Shown here piece by piece: positions 17,417 to 25,537 of a DNA stretch of 64,000 nucleotides. The notes under the pieces were generated by a model. It searched no databases and was not told the DNA's origin. It worked only from the letters and a program-made list of their open reading frames with translations. The translations under genes and the position numbers were made by a program. The stretch is from positions 4,735,501 through 4,799,500 of the forward strand of contig NZ_CP126107.1 in assembly GCF_030123365.1 (NCBI RefSeq), given 5' to 3'. This DNA comes from Neobacillus sp. SuZ13. Its GTDB lineage: Bacteria; Bacillota; Bacilli; Bacillales; Cytobacillaceae. Each line of letters opens with the position of its first letter. The stretch's first letter is position 1.

Positions 17417-17695
17417 ATGCCATTAAGTCATGATGACCAAGTCACTTTATTAAAAGATATATTAAACAATCATCAAACCGATTGCTGTGGGTCTGTTGCC
17501 GAATGTGAACAATTGGAGCGATTAGTGAAATCTCTAATGGTAAACACAGAGGTTGATCAAAATGTTAAGAATATCTTACAGGAAGTATATCAGTATAGCC
17601 ACCATGGCGTTGGTACAGCTGATTTGGATCAACATATTTTATCTAACCAAGCAAACTTATCAAGTTGGGTAAGTAATATTGATCAATTTTCCTGA
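17417..17695 (+). CDS. ytzH: YtzH-family protein
   Basis: A 92-residue soluble protein of the YtzH family, conserved in bacilli and uncharacterised. Acidic, with a cysteine cluster NHQTDCCGSVAECEQLERLV near residues 20-38 that could bind metal or form disulfides. ATG at 17417 follows GAGAGGGTG at seven bases; six upstream in-frame residues are not needed. Its stop codon abuts the stop of the convergent ytmP with no base between. Confidence 0.82.
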   Translation: MPLSHDDQVTLLKDILNNHQTDCCGSVAECEQLERLVKSLMVNTEVDQNVKNILQEVYQYSHHGVGTADLDQHILSNQANLSSWVSNIDQFS

Positions 17696-18469
17696 TTAGC
17701 AAATTTCATCCAAGAACTTTATCCACTTGTTCATTTCTTCCAAGCGATTTTTATTCTTATACCATTGAATTGACGAAAGCGTCTGAATGGTAACATACCA
17801 TTTCATTCGTAACTTTAGGTTATCGGTCAGCTCTTTGCCGTACATGCTTAACCAATCCTGCCAATTTTCTTTTGGAATATACCAATAAAGGAGCAATCCT
17901 AGATCAATGGCGGGGTCCGCGATCATTGCCCCGTCCCAATCAATCAAATACAACTGGTTGTCTTCAGCAAGCAGCCAGTTGTTATGGTTAACATCTCCAT
18001 GACAAACCACTTTCTCATCGCAATAGACATTTAATGCTTCCTTTTTTAAAAAGCTCATTGCATTTTGCACTTCAGGCAAGGAAAGTACCTGTTCATCTAA
18101 CTCGTTTACCACCGATTGCAATATAGGCTCTGGATGTAAAGGAGAGGTCTCTATCCGGCTTAACATACCCAGCATTGGCTCTGAGCAATGAATCTTCTTT
18201 AGCAGTCTAGCAACGAGTTTTTGATTCATTTCTGACGGCTTTAGTTCTCTGCCGGGAAGCCACTGCTGTGCAGTAATTACATCTCCACTTTCCAACCTTT
18301 TTGTCCAAACAAGCTTTGGGACAATGCCTTCTGCTGAGAGTACAGCAAGGAACGGAGACGAATTCCGCTTCAAAAAAAGCCTTTGGTCTTTATATTTTGC
18401 ATAAAAGGCTTCACCTGTTTTGCCTCCAGCAGGGGTAATTTCCCACTCTTGTCCTAGTATATGATCCAA
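17696..18469 (-). CDS. ytmP: YtmP, aminoglycoside/choline kinase-fold phosphotransferase
   Basis: A 257-residue protein-kinase-like (APH/ChoK) phosphotransferase. Catalytic motifs VCHGDVNHNNWLL (Brenner-type H-G-D-x-x-x-x-N, about 157-169) and metal-binding LYLIDWDGAMIADPAIDLG are intact. Substrate unknown; bacterial relatives phosphorylate small alcohols or antibiotics. Conserved next to ytzH and amyX as in B. subtilis. Confidence 0.87.
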   Translation of the reverse strand: MDHILGQEWEITPAGGKTGEAFYAKYKDQRLFLKRNSSPFLAVLSAEGIVPKLVWTKRLESGDVITAQQWLPGRELKPSEMNQKLVARLLKKIHCSEPMLGMLSRIETSPLHPEPILQSVVNELDEQVLSLPEVQNAMSFLKKEALNVYCDEKVVCHGDVNHNNWLLAEDNQLYLIDWDGAMIADPAIDLGLLLYWYIPKENWQDWLSMYGKELTDNLKLRMKWYVTIQTLSSIQWYKNKNRLEEMNKWIKFLDEIC

Positions 18470-18598
18470 AATTGCTCACCTTCAATTTATGCCGTTCTTA
18501 TGGGCTTATTCCCCTATATCAGAGGTATAACCTGCGTTGCCGGAAGGTCTTATTTTACCACAGTTTCATCAACAGCTTTTATTTTTTTAAAATAAAAA

Positions 18599-18629
18599 AA
18601 AAGCTATTGAAACCATTGCACACAATAGC
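18599..18629 (-). terminator. Terminator after amyX
   Basis: Minus-strand GCTATTG / CAATAGC stem with about 15-nt loop followed by nine T residues. Confidence 0.75.
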
Positions 18630-18685
18630 CATCTTATTAAATTTTATCTCGGATTACCTTTTTTCGTCAAGTATATCTGCAGAAA

Positions 18686-20818
18686 CTATTTTTTTAGCAA
18701 AACATTTATGGAGACTGGTTCGATACTCATCTCTTCCACAAACAAAATCCCATTGGAAGTGATGCCTGCTTTTTCATGATCAACTAAGACCGTCCAATCC
18801 CCGTCTGGTAACGTAATAATATGCTTTTTTGTGGTGGGATTGATTAATAAGATTAGTTCATTTTCACCTTTAAACCAATATCCCAACAGGGGTGAAGCTA
18901 ATGGCATTTGGTGAATATTTGATCGGATTTCTGCAGAAGTTCTCATTCGGAAACAAGCAAATTCCTTACGTACTTGAATAAGTCCTTTTACATATTCTAC
19001 GTTATCTTTATAAATAATTTTTCTTTCCCAGTCCAGTTGATTGATTTCATCAGAGGAACGATAACTATTCCCATTCCCCTTTTTTGTTCTAAAAAACTCT
19101 TGGCCACTGTGTAGGAAGGGGATTCCCTGAGACAACAAAACAATCGCTGTGGCGAGTCGATGATACTTTATTCGTAATGTATCATCTGCATCGGGGAGAC
19201 ATGCTAGAAGTTTATCCCACATCGTGTGGTTATCATGACATTCTACATAATTTATTGACTGAAAGGGTTCATTAAAAGTACCCGGCCCCTGTTTCGTATA
19301 ACCGATGCTGCCAGTCATGACTTCATTAGCTGCCCCGAGGTAATGTTCATTACCCAAGGCATAGCCTTTATCAAATAAGTTAAATGAGCTTCCCTTGATA
19401 GAATCACGAAATTTATCATTGAATTGAGCGATATGTGGCATTTTTGCCTGGTTTCCAATTGTTGCTTTCTGCTCTGTTGGAAGTGGTGTGTTGAGGTTCC
19501 AGCCTTCGCCGATGATTATTGTCCCTTTTAAAAGACTATCGCAAACTTTCCTTACCTCTTTCATCGTCTCCACATCCAAGATCCCCATTAAATCAAAGCG
19601 AAATCCGTCAATATGATATTCCTCCAACCAATATTGAATGGAATCCACGATGTATTTTCTGACCATCCTGCGTTCCGAGGCAATATCATTTCCAACCCCC
19701 GTACCATTTGATGGAAGTCCAATCTCGTTATGACGAAAATAATAACCAGGAACCACCTTTTCAAAAGATGAAGTCTCACGAACATATACGTGATTATATA
19801 CCACGTCCATGATTACTCTGAGGCCAAGACTATGAACTTGATCAATTAACTGCTTTAATTCGATAATTCTTGAATATGGATTGGCAGGATTCGTTGAATA
19901 GCTTCCTTCAGGGGCATTGAAATGAAGTGGATTGTATCCCCAATTATATTCCTTATTTGGATGCAGTTCATCCACACCAGCAAAATCATGAAAAGGCAGG
20001 AATTCAATATGGGTAACACCCAAGTCTTTAACATATGCTAACCCCGTAGGTTCCCCATCCATTCCTTTTGTATTTTGCTCGCCAGCACCTAAATACAGCC
20101 CCTTATTCTTTACACCACTTTTAGGATGAATCGTTAAGTCCCTTATGTGGGTCTCATATATGATGGCATCCACTGAATTTTCAATTTCAGGTAAGTTAGG
20201 GCGCGATCGCTGGGTATTATCAAGTCTTACAACCACTCCAAGTTCGCCATTAAGAGTCACAGCTTTTGCATAAGGATCCACTGCCTCACGCCATTCTTGA
20301 TTGACTAAGATAAGAAAGCTATATTGATAGAGCTCTATATCACGAGTTATAGCAACGGACCATATACCACGATCTTCTCGTCTCATTTTTACAATTTCTG
20401 AAAAACTGCTGTTAGATGGACGTAACTTTAATTTAACCTGAGTAGCAGTGGGTGCCCAAAGCTTAAACCGGGTTAGCCCCTGTTGAAAGGTAACACCGAG
20501 ATCATTTCCGTCATAATAAAATTTCTTATCAAATTCTTCTGTTCGAATTACGGCACCAATTTGGAGGTCTGTTTTCCCTCCATGCTCATCAATAATCACA
20601 TATTGCTTTTCAAAGGCATAATCCTTTGAAAATTCGCAAATATATTTCATTTTATTTTCTATTTGTACCTTCTCGATGATTTTCAATGGATGTTCTTGAA
20701 AATCACTTGTAATCGAAAAGGAGGATGACAATCCGTGATGATAGGAAAGAGGAAGAAGAATCGTAATGATCTTCATCTCATCTAGATAGGCGAAGAAATT
20801 TCGGTCAGTAGCAATCAT
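18686..20818 (-). CDS. amyX: Type I pullulanase
   Basis: Debranching enzyme hydrolysing alpha-1,6 bonds in pullulan, glycogen or limit dextrins. At 710 residues, without a signal peptide, it is probably intracellular. After an N-terminal beta-sandwich (CBM48-like region around 100-190), the GH13 barrel carries the type I marker YNWGYNP, the catalytic Asp in DGFRFDLMG, the acid Glu in IIGEGW and the third Asp in VECHDNHTMW. It overlaps the ytlR 3' end by 14 bp, suggesting coupled translation. Confidence 0.95.
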   Translation of the reverse strand: MIATDRNFFAYLDEMKIITILLPLSYHHGLSSSFSITSDFQEHPLKIIEKVQIENKMKYICEFSKDYAFEKQYVIIDEHGGKTDLQIGAVIRTEEFDKKFYYDGNDLGVTFQQGLTRFKLWAPTATQVKLKLRPSNSSFSEIVKMRREDRGIWSVAITRDIELYQYSFLILVNQEWREAVDPYAKAVTLNGELGVVVRLDNTQRSRPNLPEIENSVDAIIYETHIRDLTIHPKSGVKNKGLYLGAGEQNTKGMDGEPTGLAYVKDLGVTHIEFLPFHDFAGVDELHPNKEYNWGYNPLHFNAPEGSYSTNPANPYSRIIELKQLIDQVHSLGLRVIMDVVYNHVYVRETSSFEKVVPGYYFRHNEIGLPSNGTGVGNDIASERRMVRKYIVDSIQYWLEEYHIDGFRFDLMGILDVETMKEVRKVCDSLLKGTIIIGEGWNLNTPLPTEQKATIGNQAKMPHIAQFNDKFRDSIKGSSFNLFDKGYALGNEHYLGAANEVMTGSIGYTKQGPGTFNEPFQSINYVECHDNHTMWDKLLACLPDADDTLRIKYHRLATAIVLLSQGIPFLHSGQEFFRTKKGNGNSYRSSDEINQLDWERKIIYKDNVEYVKGLIQVRKEFACFRMRTSAEIRSNIHQMPLASPLLGYWFKGENELILLINPTTKKHIITLPDGDWTVLVDHEKAGITSNGILFVEEMSIEPVSINVLLKK

Positions 20819-21788
20819 TCGAGTCCCTCTCTTTCATCTCCACTTCATTCGGACATTTTCTTCTTATTAACACTTCCAGAGCGCTTGCTTGAAGGTCTAT
20901 CTTCAAGGGTGTAAACCCGATATGCTCCCCATCGGCATGAACAAAAAGTTTTGTTGGAGAATGGATAGAAACACTCCTGCCCGTATAGGTTTTCACCTCT
21001 TTAAAATGGATGTGCTTTCCCCAAAATACACTAATAAAAACTAGGAGCAGTTTCCATCGTGTTAATTGATGAACCACGGTAATGTCAAAAAGGCCATCAT
21101 CTGGTTCAGCGGCAGGGGCAATTTTCATCCCACCGCCATAATATGGTTGATTGGAAGCAGTTACAAACCATGTCTGTTCAAATATATGCTTTTTCCCGTC
21201 AATTGATAAATCAATTGTTGAGGTTTTATAAGTAAATAATTTTTTTAGCAAAAAATAAACATAAACCATTCTGCCCAACGAAAGTTTATTTAATATGGCT
21301 TTCATCCGGGATTGATTCACTTCATAGGAAATGATGGCATCAAATCCTGCACCCATATTATTAATAAAAAAGTGCTGATTTGATTCAGCCAATGTAACTT
21401 TGCCAATATCGATTGGCAAACCCTTATGTTTTGCTAGACGGAGTATCACGGCTAATGCTTCTACAGGATCACCTGGAATTTGAAAGCCTCTAGCAAAGTC
21501 ATTTCCAGACCCGCCAGGAATAAATCCAAGTATAATGTTATTATTCTTGATTGCCCCATTCATCACCTCGTGCATCGTTCCATCTCCACCTACGGCAATA
21601 ACAATCTTTTGCTCAAAATTCTTTTGCGCGATTTGTGTTGCAAGAATCTTGGCATGTCCAGGGGATTCAGAAAAAAATGCAAGGTACTTTACATGATTAG
21701 CTTTTAGTTGGTGCTCCACTCTTTCCCATATCTTAAAGCAATGACCGTTGCCCGCTTTAGGATTTATAATAAAGTATATTTGCTTCAT
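20805..21788 (-). CDS. ytlR: YtlR, diacylglycerol/lipid kinase-family protein
   Basis: A 327-residue lipid kinase of the DagK/YegS fold. Nucleotide-binding motif VAVGGDGTMHEVMNG (about 64-78) and GFIPGGSGNDFARGF (about 90-104) are intact, as is the C-terminal HADGEHIG. The lipid substrate is not predictable; the DgkB residue pattern was not tested. Transcribed ahead of amyX, which it overlaps by 14 bp. Confidence 0.88.
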   Translation of the reverse strand: MKQIYFIINPKAGNGHCFKIWERVEHQLKANHVKYLAFFSESPGHAKILATQIAQKNFEQKIVIAVGGDGTMHEVMNGAIKNNNIILGFIPGGSGNDFARGFQIPGDPVEALAVILRLAKHKGLPIDIGKVTLAESNQHFFINNMGAGFDAIISYEVNQSRMKAILNKLSLGRMVYVYFLLKKLFTYKTSTIDLSIDGKKHIFEQTWFVTASNQPYYGGGMKIAPAAEPDDGLFDITVVHQLTRWKLLLVFISVFWGKHIHFKEVKTYTGRSVSIHSPTKLFVHADGEHIGFTPLKIDLQASALEVLIRRKCPNEVEMKERDSNDCY

Positions 21789-21809
21789 AATACCAACCTT
21801 TATTTTATT

Positions 21810-22391
21810 TTATTTTATGTGTTTGTGGGTTAAAGGATAAATATTTATGGCTTCATACTTTGGTGTTTTGTTCAGGTGTGTTTGATAAAGCACCACATCA
21901 ATAGCATCAAATGAAAGGGGCATAGGCTGGAGTTTCTCCCACAGTTTAAGCATATCGTTTTGAAAAGGATGTTCCCCCATCCATTTTCTCGCAAGAGTAA
22001 TATGGGGACGGAATGGTCTTGTTTCCAGTTGAAACCCTGCCTGTTCACAAGCGGAAAATACCTTTTTTCTGATGGTTTGTAAATGTGTGCTTTCCTCTGT
22101 ATCTGCCCAGAAAACGCGGGGTGAAGTAACACTTCCGAAAAAACCAAGTTTGTTGATGTTCAATTTAAGTGCAGTCTCATCGCTAAGGGCATTTCTAACG
22201 TTTTTATCTGCTTCTGTTAATTTATCAGGCGGGGCACCGCCAAGAAACGCTAGGGTAATATGTAAATCCTGATAATGTACCCACCGGCTAAATGGAATCA
22301 TTTCCTTAATTTTTTCCATATGATCTCTCATGACTAATTTTGTATGCTCTGGTATTCTTACAGCAAAGAAATAATGGGATCGTTTTTCCAT
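21810..22391 (-). CDS. thpR: RNA 2',3'-cyclic phosphodiesterase (ThpR/LigT)
   Basis: A 193-residue 2H phosphoesterase that opens 2',3'-cyclic phosphates; also described as 2'-5' RNA ligase. Both catalytic tetrapeptides are present: DLHITLAFLG (about residue 43) and RPHITLAR (about residue 127). Equivalent to B. subtilis ytlP and in the same genomic position. RBS AAGGGAA before the ATG. Confidence 0.92.
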   Translation of the reverse strand: MEKRSHYFFAVRIPEHTKLVMRDHMEKIKEMIPFSRWVHYQDLHITLAFLGGAPPDKLTEADKNVRNALSDETALKLNINKLGFFGSVTSPRVFWADTEESTHLQTIRKKVFSACEQAGFQLETRPFRPHITLARKWMGEHPFQNDMLKLWEKLQPMPLSFDAIDVVLYQTHLNKTPKYEAINIYPLTHKHIK

Positions 22392-22561
22392 AAGTTATGT
22401 TCCCTTCTATAAATAATTCTAGTCTATTTTGTCCTAAATGTATCTATTAGTAGACAGACAATTAGCTGATTTTTTTACAAGGAGTTAATATTTATTTATT
22501 ATTAGATAGGAAACGAATTATTACGTATTTACTTCAAAGGATAGAAAGGACGCGGGGCCGC

Positions 22562-23491
22562 TTGAAAGTAGTCAATAATATTGCTGAACTAATCGGAGAT
22601 ACACCACTCGTTAAACTAAATCGATTAGCACCCAAGGATGGGGCATCGGTTTATTTAAAGTTGGAATACTTTAATCCTAGTAAGAGCGTAAAAGACCGTG
22701 CAGCATATAATATGATTGTTGAAGCTGAAAAGGCTGGAAAATTAATAACAGGTTCCACTATTATCGAGCCGACCAGTGGAAATACAGGCATTGGCCTTGC
22801 CATGAATGCCGCTGCACGAGGATATAAATCGATTATCGTCATGCCTGATACAATGACGGAAGAAAGAATCAGTATTTTAAAGGCATACGGTGCGGAAGTT
22901 GTCCTTACACCTGGGGATGAAAAAATGCCAGGTGCCATCAAAAAAGCCCTTGAATTAGCTAACGAGATTCCCAATAGCTTTGTTCCGATGCAATTTGAAA
23001 ATCACGCGAACTCAGATGCACACCGTCATACTACTGCTGTAGAAATCATTAAAGCCATGAACGAACTTGGCAAACCCCTTGCTGCCTTTGTTGCCACTGC
23101 CGGAACGGGGGGAACGATTACGGGTACAGGTGAAACCTTAAAAGCACATTTTGAAAATATAACAGTCCACGTCGTGGAACCAAAAGGCTCGCCTGTTTTG
23201 TCAGGCGGAAAACCTGGCAAGCACAAACTTGTTGGTACAAGCCCAGGATTTATTCCTGACATTCTTAATCAGGATGTCTATGATGAAATCCATCAAATCA
23301 ATGATGAAGATGCCTATGATATTGCACGCAGATTGGCTGAAGAAGAAGGTATTCTTGTCGGACCATCCTCGGGTGGGGCTTGCTTTGCTGCGATAGAAGT
23401 TGCCAAACGATTAACCCCTAATGATGTCGTTGTTTGTATTGCCTGTGATACAGGGGAACGGTATTTATCTAGTGATTTATTTCAATTTTAA
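22562..23491 (+). CDS. ytkP: YtkP, cysteine synthase-family PLP enzyme
   Basis: A 309-residue fold-type II PLP enzyme related to O-acetylserine sulfhydrylase CysK. The Schiff-base Lys44 lies in SVKDRAAYN, followed by EPTSGNTGIGLA and the phosphate-binding TAGTGGTITGTG. It may be a secondary cysteine synthase or act on related beta-substituted serines. Starts with TTG, with AAAGGA about 11 bases upstream. Convergent with dat. Confidence 0.9.
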   Translation: MKVVNNIAELIGDTPLVKLNRLAPKDGASVYLKLEYFNPSKSVKDRAAYNMIVEAEKAGKLITGSTIIEPTSGNTGIGLAMNAAARGYKSIIVMPDTMTEERISILKAYGAEVVLTPGDEKMPGAIKKALELANEIPNSFVPMQFENHANSDAHRHTTAVEIIKAMNELGKPLAAFVATAGTGGTITGTGETLKAHFENITVHVVEPKGSPVLSGGKPGKHKLVGTSPGFIPDILNQDVYDEIHQINDEDAYDIARRLAEEEGILVGPSSGGACFAAIEVAKRLTPNDVVVCIACDTGERYLSSDLFQF

Positions 23492-23493
23492 GT

Positions 23494-23526
23494 AAAAGAC
23501 GTGGACACTTCTGTGTTCACGTCTTT
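23494..23526. terminator. Bidirectional terminator between ytkP and dat
   Basis: AAAGACGTG / CACGTCTTT stem between the convergent stops. Confidence 0.8.
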
Positions 23527-23531
23527 AATCC

Positions 23532-24404
23532 TTAAAAAAGAATTTTATCATTAAGTGCTCCGCATCGTTTTTCAATTTCTAACTCAAACCATTCCTGCAG
23601 TAATTTGGTGACAGGACCAGGCAAAGCATCCCCTACACGCTTCCCATCCACTTCAATAATCGGCATTACCTCTGCCGTCGTACTTGAGAGGAACACTTCC
23701 TCAGCATCGATAAGTTCATCAAGTGTAAATGTTCGTTCCTCTACAACAATGTTATTTCTTTCGCAGACCTGCAATATCACATCTTTTGTAATTCCCTTTA
23801 AAATTAAGTTATCCGACTGATGTGTAATTACCTTGCCATTTTTAATCATATAGATATTTGATGAACTTCCTTCCGTCACATCCCCGCTGCGATGTTGAAT
23901 TGCCTCAAAGCAGCCCGCTTCGGCAGCTTTTTGTTTTGCTAATAAATTGCCTAGTAAATTTAAACTTTTAATATCACAGCGCAGCCAGCGAATATCATCT
24001 GTAACGATTGTTTTTACACCCATCTTCAAACTCTCTAACGGCCTAGAAACTTCCTTCGTATATGCTACTAGACTTGGCCTCACATTTTCTGTTGGGAAAG
24101 CATGATTACGAGGGGCGACTCCTCTCGAAATTTGCATATAAATCGTTCCTAATTGAAGTTTATTTTTCTCAATCAGTTCTTCCAGCAAATCATTTAATTG
24201 ATCCATCGTGTATGGGAGTTTGATTCCGATACTATCTAAACTTTTCACTAAACGATTTAGATGTTCGGTTACTGTGAACATTTTTCCGTTGTAGACACGG
24301 ATCACCTCATACACTCCATCCCCAAATTGGTAGCCACGGTCTTCTACATCTACCTTTGCCTCTCTTCGCTCAATTATTTTTCCATCCAAGATTGCAAATT
24401 TCAT
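23532..24404 (-). CDS. dat: D-amino acid aminotransferase
   Basis: Fold-type IV PLP transaminase interconverting D-alanine and D-glutamate, supplying D-Glu for the cell wall. 290 residues. PLP Lys146 lies in CDIKSLNLLGNLLAKQ, with the substrate-determining MQISRGVAPRNHAFP loop and the C-terminal FLSSTTAEVMPI typical of Dat. ATG preceded by GAGG/GGGAG. In B. subtilis a dipeptidase gene (ytjP) is found in this neighbourhood; none is seen here. Confidence 0.94.
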   Translation of the reverse strand: MKFAILDGKIIERREAKVDVEDRGYQFGDGVYEVIRVYNGKMFTVTEHLNRLVKSLDSIGIKLPYTMDQLNDLLEELIEKNKLQLGTIYMQISRGVAPRNHAFPTENVRPSLVAYTKEVSRPLESLKMGVKTIVTDDIRWLRCDIKSLNLLGNLLAKQKAAEAGCFEAIQHRSGDVTEGSSSNIYMIKNGKVITHQSDNLILKGITKDVILQVCERNNIVVEERTFTLDELIDAEEVFLSSTTAEVMPIIEVDGKRVGDALPGPVTKLLQEWFELEIEKRCGALNDKILF

Positions 24405-24852
24405 TCTCCCATTTCCTCTCTATTTTTTATTTAAATCGTTACTAAAATAACCATATCATTATTCTAATTCTGTTATCAATTTAGCTTTGATTTTTTTATT
24501 ATGCAAAATTAAGAATAATAATTTAACTAAAAATTCAAATAATTTGTCATAATCCATACATTATAACCCATAACCTATAGTAAGAGTACTACAAGGGAGG
24601 GCGAATATCCGAACAATTTTTGTTAATTTTTGAAGATTATTTTGTAAAATAAAGTATATTGGTGGAAATTTTCAGATTTTGTGGTTACAATAAGGATAGA
24701 TGGACAACATCTAAGTATCCACAGTTATCATCCATAAAAAGGAGTTGTCTGCGCGGAAAAGAAAACTACATATTATTGAAGAGGAATCTTCAAACAGGCT
24801 GTCGGTAGAGGGATTAAGCCATAGGTTTGAAAAAAGGATAGGGAGTGGTTCT
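24405..24852. other. AT-rich intergenic region between dat and ytzE
   Basis: About 450 bp with no convincing gene. It contains two RBS-like sequences (GGGAGGG near 24597 and AAAAAGGAG near 24737) not followed by a usable start at correct spacing, and a TACAAT near 24687 that could be a -10 box for ytzE. A long TTG-started frame from 24745 runs into ytzE but lacks RBS spacing. Confidence 0.5.
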
Positions 24853-25074
24853 TTGAAACCTTCGACTAACCGGATGTTAAACCGCATCAAATGTATCTAC
24901 ATGTTTATTCGCAATAATGGAACTGTCACAACGCAGGAACTTGTAGAGGAATTTGGTATCACTCCTCGCACCATACAACGAGATTTAAATGTCTTAGCCT
25001 ATAATGACTTGGTAATAAGCCCAAGCCGCGGAAAATGGACGACTACACAAAAAAAAGTTAAAATGTCTTCTTAA
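24853..25074 (+). CDS. ytzE: YtzE, DeoR-type HTH protein
   Basis: A 73-residue protein consisting almost only of a winged helix (GTVTTQELVEEFGITPRTIQRDLNVLAYNDLV), lacking the sugar-phosphate sensing domain of full DeoR regulators. TTG at 24853 is chosen because GGGAG precedes it by seven bases and the resulting protein has the compact family length. Target unknown; it is the closest upstream gene to the amino acid permease. Confidence 0.85.
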   Translation: MKPSTNRMLNRIKCIYMFIRNNGTVTTQELVEEFGITPRTIQRDLNVLAYNDLVISPSRGKWTTTQKKVKMSS

Positions 25075-25102
25075 AACGAAAAGTAACTTAACAGGATAGC
25101 AT

Positions 25103-25138
25103 AAAAAAGCACACGAGATTCTCTCGGTGCTTTTTGTT
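25103..25138 (+). terminator. Terminator after ytzE
   Basis: AAAAAGCAC / GTGCTTTTT outer stem with inner GAG / CTC pairing, followed by TTTTTG. Confidence 0.8.
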
Positions 25139-25143
25139 TGTGT

Positions 25144-25272
25144 CTATTGATCAGGCTGGCCATGTACATAATTAGTGATTTTATTATATTCTTGTTCACT
25201 TAAGATGCCGAGCTTTCTAAAAACATATGAATACATGAAAATTCTCCGCTGCAATCGAGGGGTTATGAACAT
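25144..25272 (-). CDS. Candidate 42-residue basic/amphipathic small protein
   Basis: Minus-strand ORF of 42 codons starting with ATG and preceded at nine bases by a strong AGGAGG. The product begins MFITPRLQRRIF, has a short hydrophobic/aromatic segment (FMYSYVFRKLGIL) and ends YVHGQPDQ. An alternative ATG three codons upstream is too near the RBS. I do not recognise the family. It lies between the ytzE terminator and the permease promoter and would be missed by usual length cut-offs. Confidence 0.6.
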   Translation of the reverse strand: MFITPRLQRRIFMYSYVFRKLGILSEQEYNKITNYVHGQPDQ

Positions 25273-25445
25273 ATGAATCATCCTCCTATTTTACTTTATT
25301 TATATTCGCCACTTCAAACAAAGTTTCCTTCAACCAAAAAAAATTCTTTTGGTTAATTTTTTAACCTGTGACAAATTCTAAAAGAATCATGCGACAATCC
25401 ATGGCAAACAGGTAGATGCTTATCCTCTCAGTCTTCAACTCCATT

Positions 25446-25473
25446 TGACAGTTTTTAATAGTATGGTAATATA
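25446..25473 (+). promoter_or_regulatory. Sigma-A promoter of the amino acid permease
   Basis: Consensus TTGACA, about 16 bp, then TAATAT. The transcription start would fall near 25480, immediately before the operator-like dyad. Confidence 0.6.
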
Positions 25474-25485
25474 CTATTATAGAAA

Positions 25486-25512
25486 AATACTTTAGCGCTT
25501 AAAAGCGTCTAA
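25486..25512 (+). promoter_or_regulatory. Operator-like dyad in the permease leader
   Basis: Contains CGCTTaaAAGCG and is identical over about 25 nt to the sequence upstream of aroA (4963-4993). Here it lies between the promoter and the RBS, where a bound repressor would block elongation or initiation. Confidence 0.5.
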
Positions 25513-25537
25513 GTGAAAAAGTTTGGTGGGAGAAGAC

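Noticed and set aside
18472..18762. Plus-strand ORF between ytmP and amyX
   Set aside because: It crosses the amyX terminator and 3' end, is composed of low-complexity hydrophobic codons and lacks an RBS.
24660..24690. CodY-like sequence near AAATTTTCAGATTTTG
   Set aside because: It shares only the left half of the AATTTTCWGAAAATT consensus; AT-rich background gives such partial matches easily.
24745..24852. 36-residue N-terminal extension of ytzE
   Set aside because: The TTG at 24745 directly touches its RBS, and the family protein is compact; TTG at 24853 has proper spacing.
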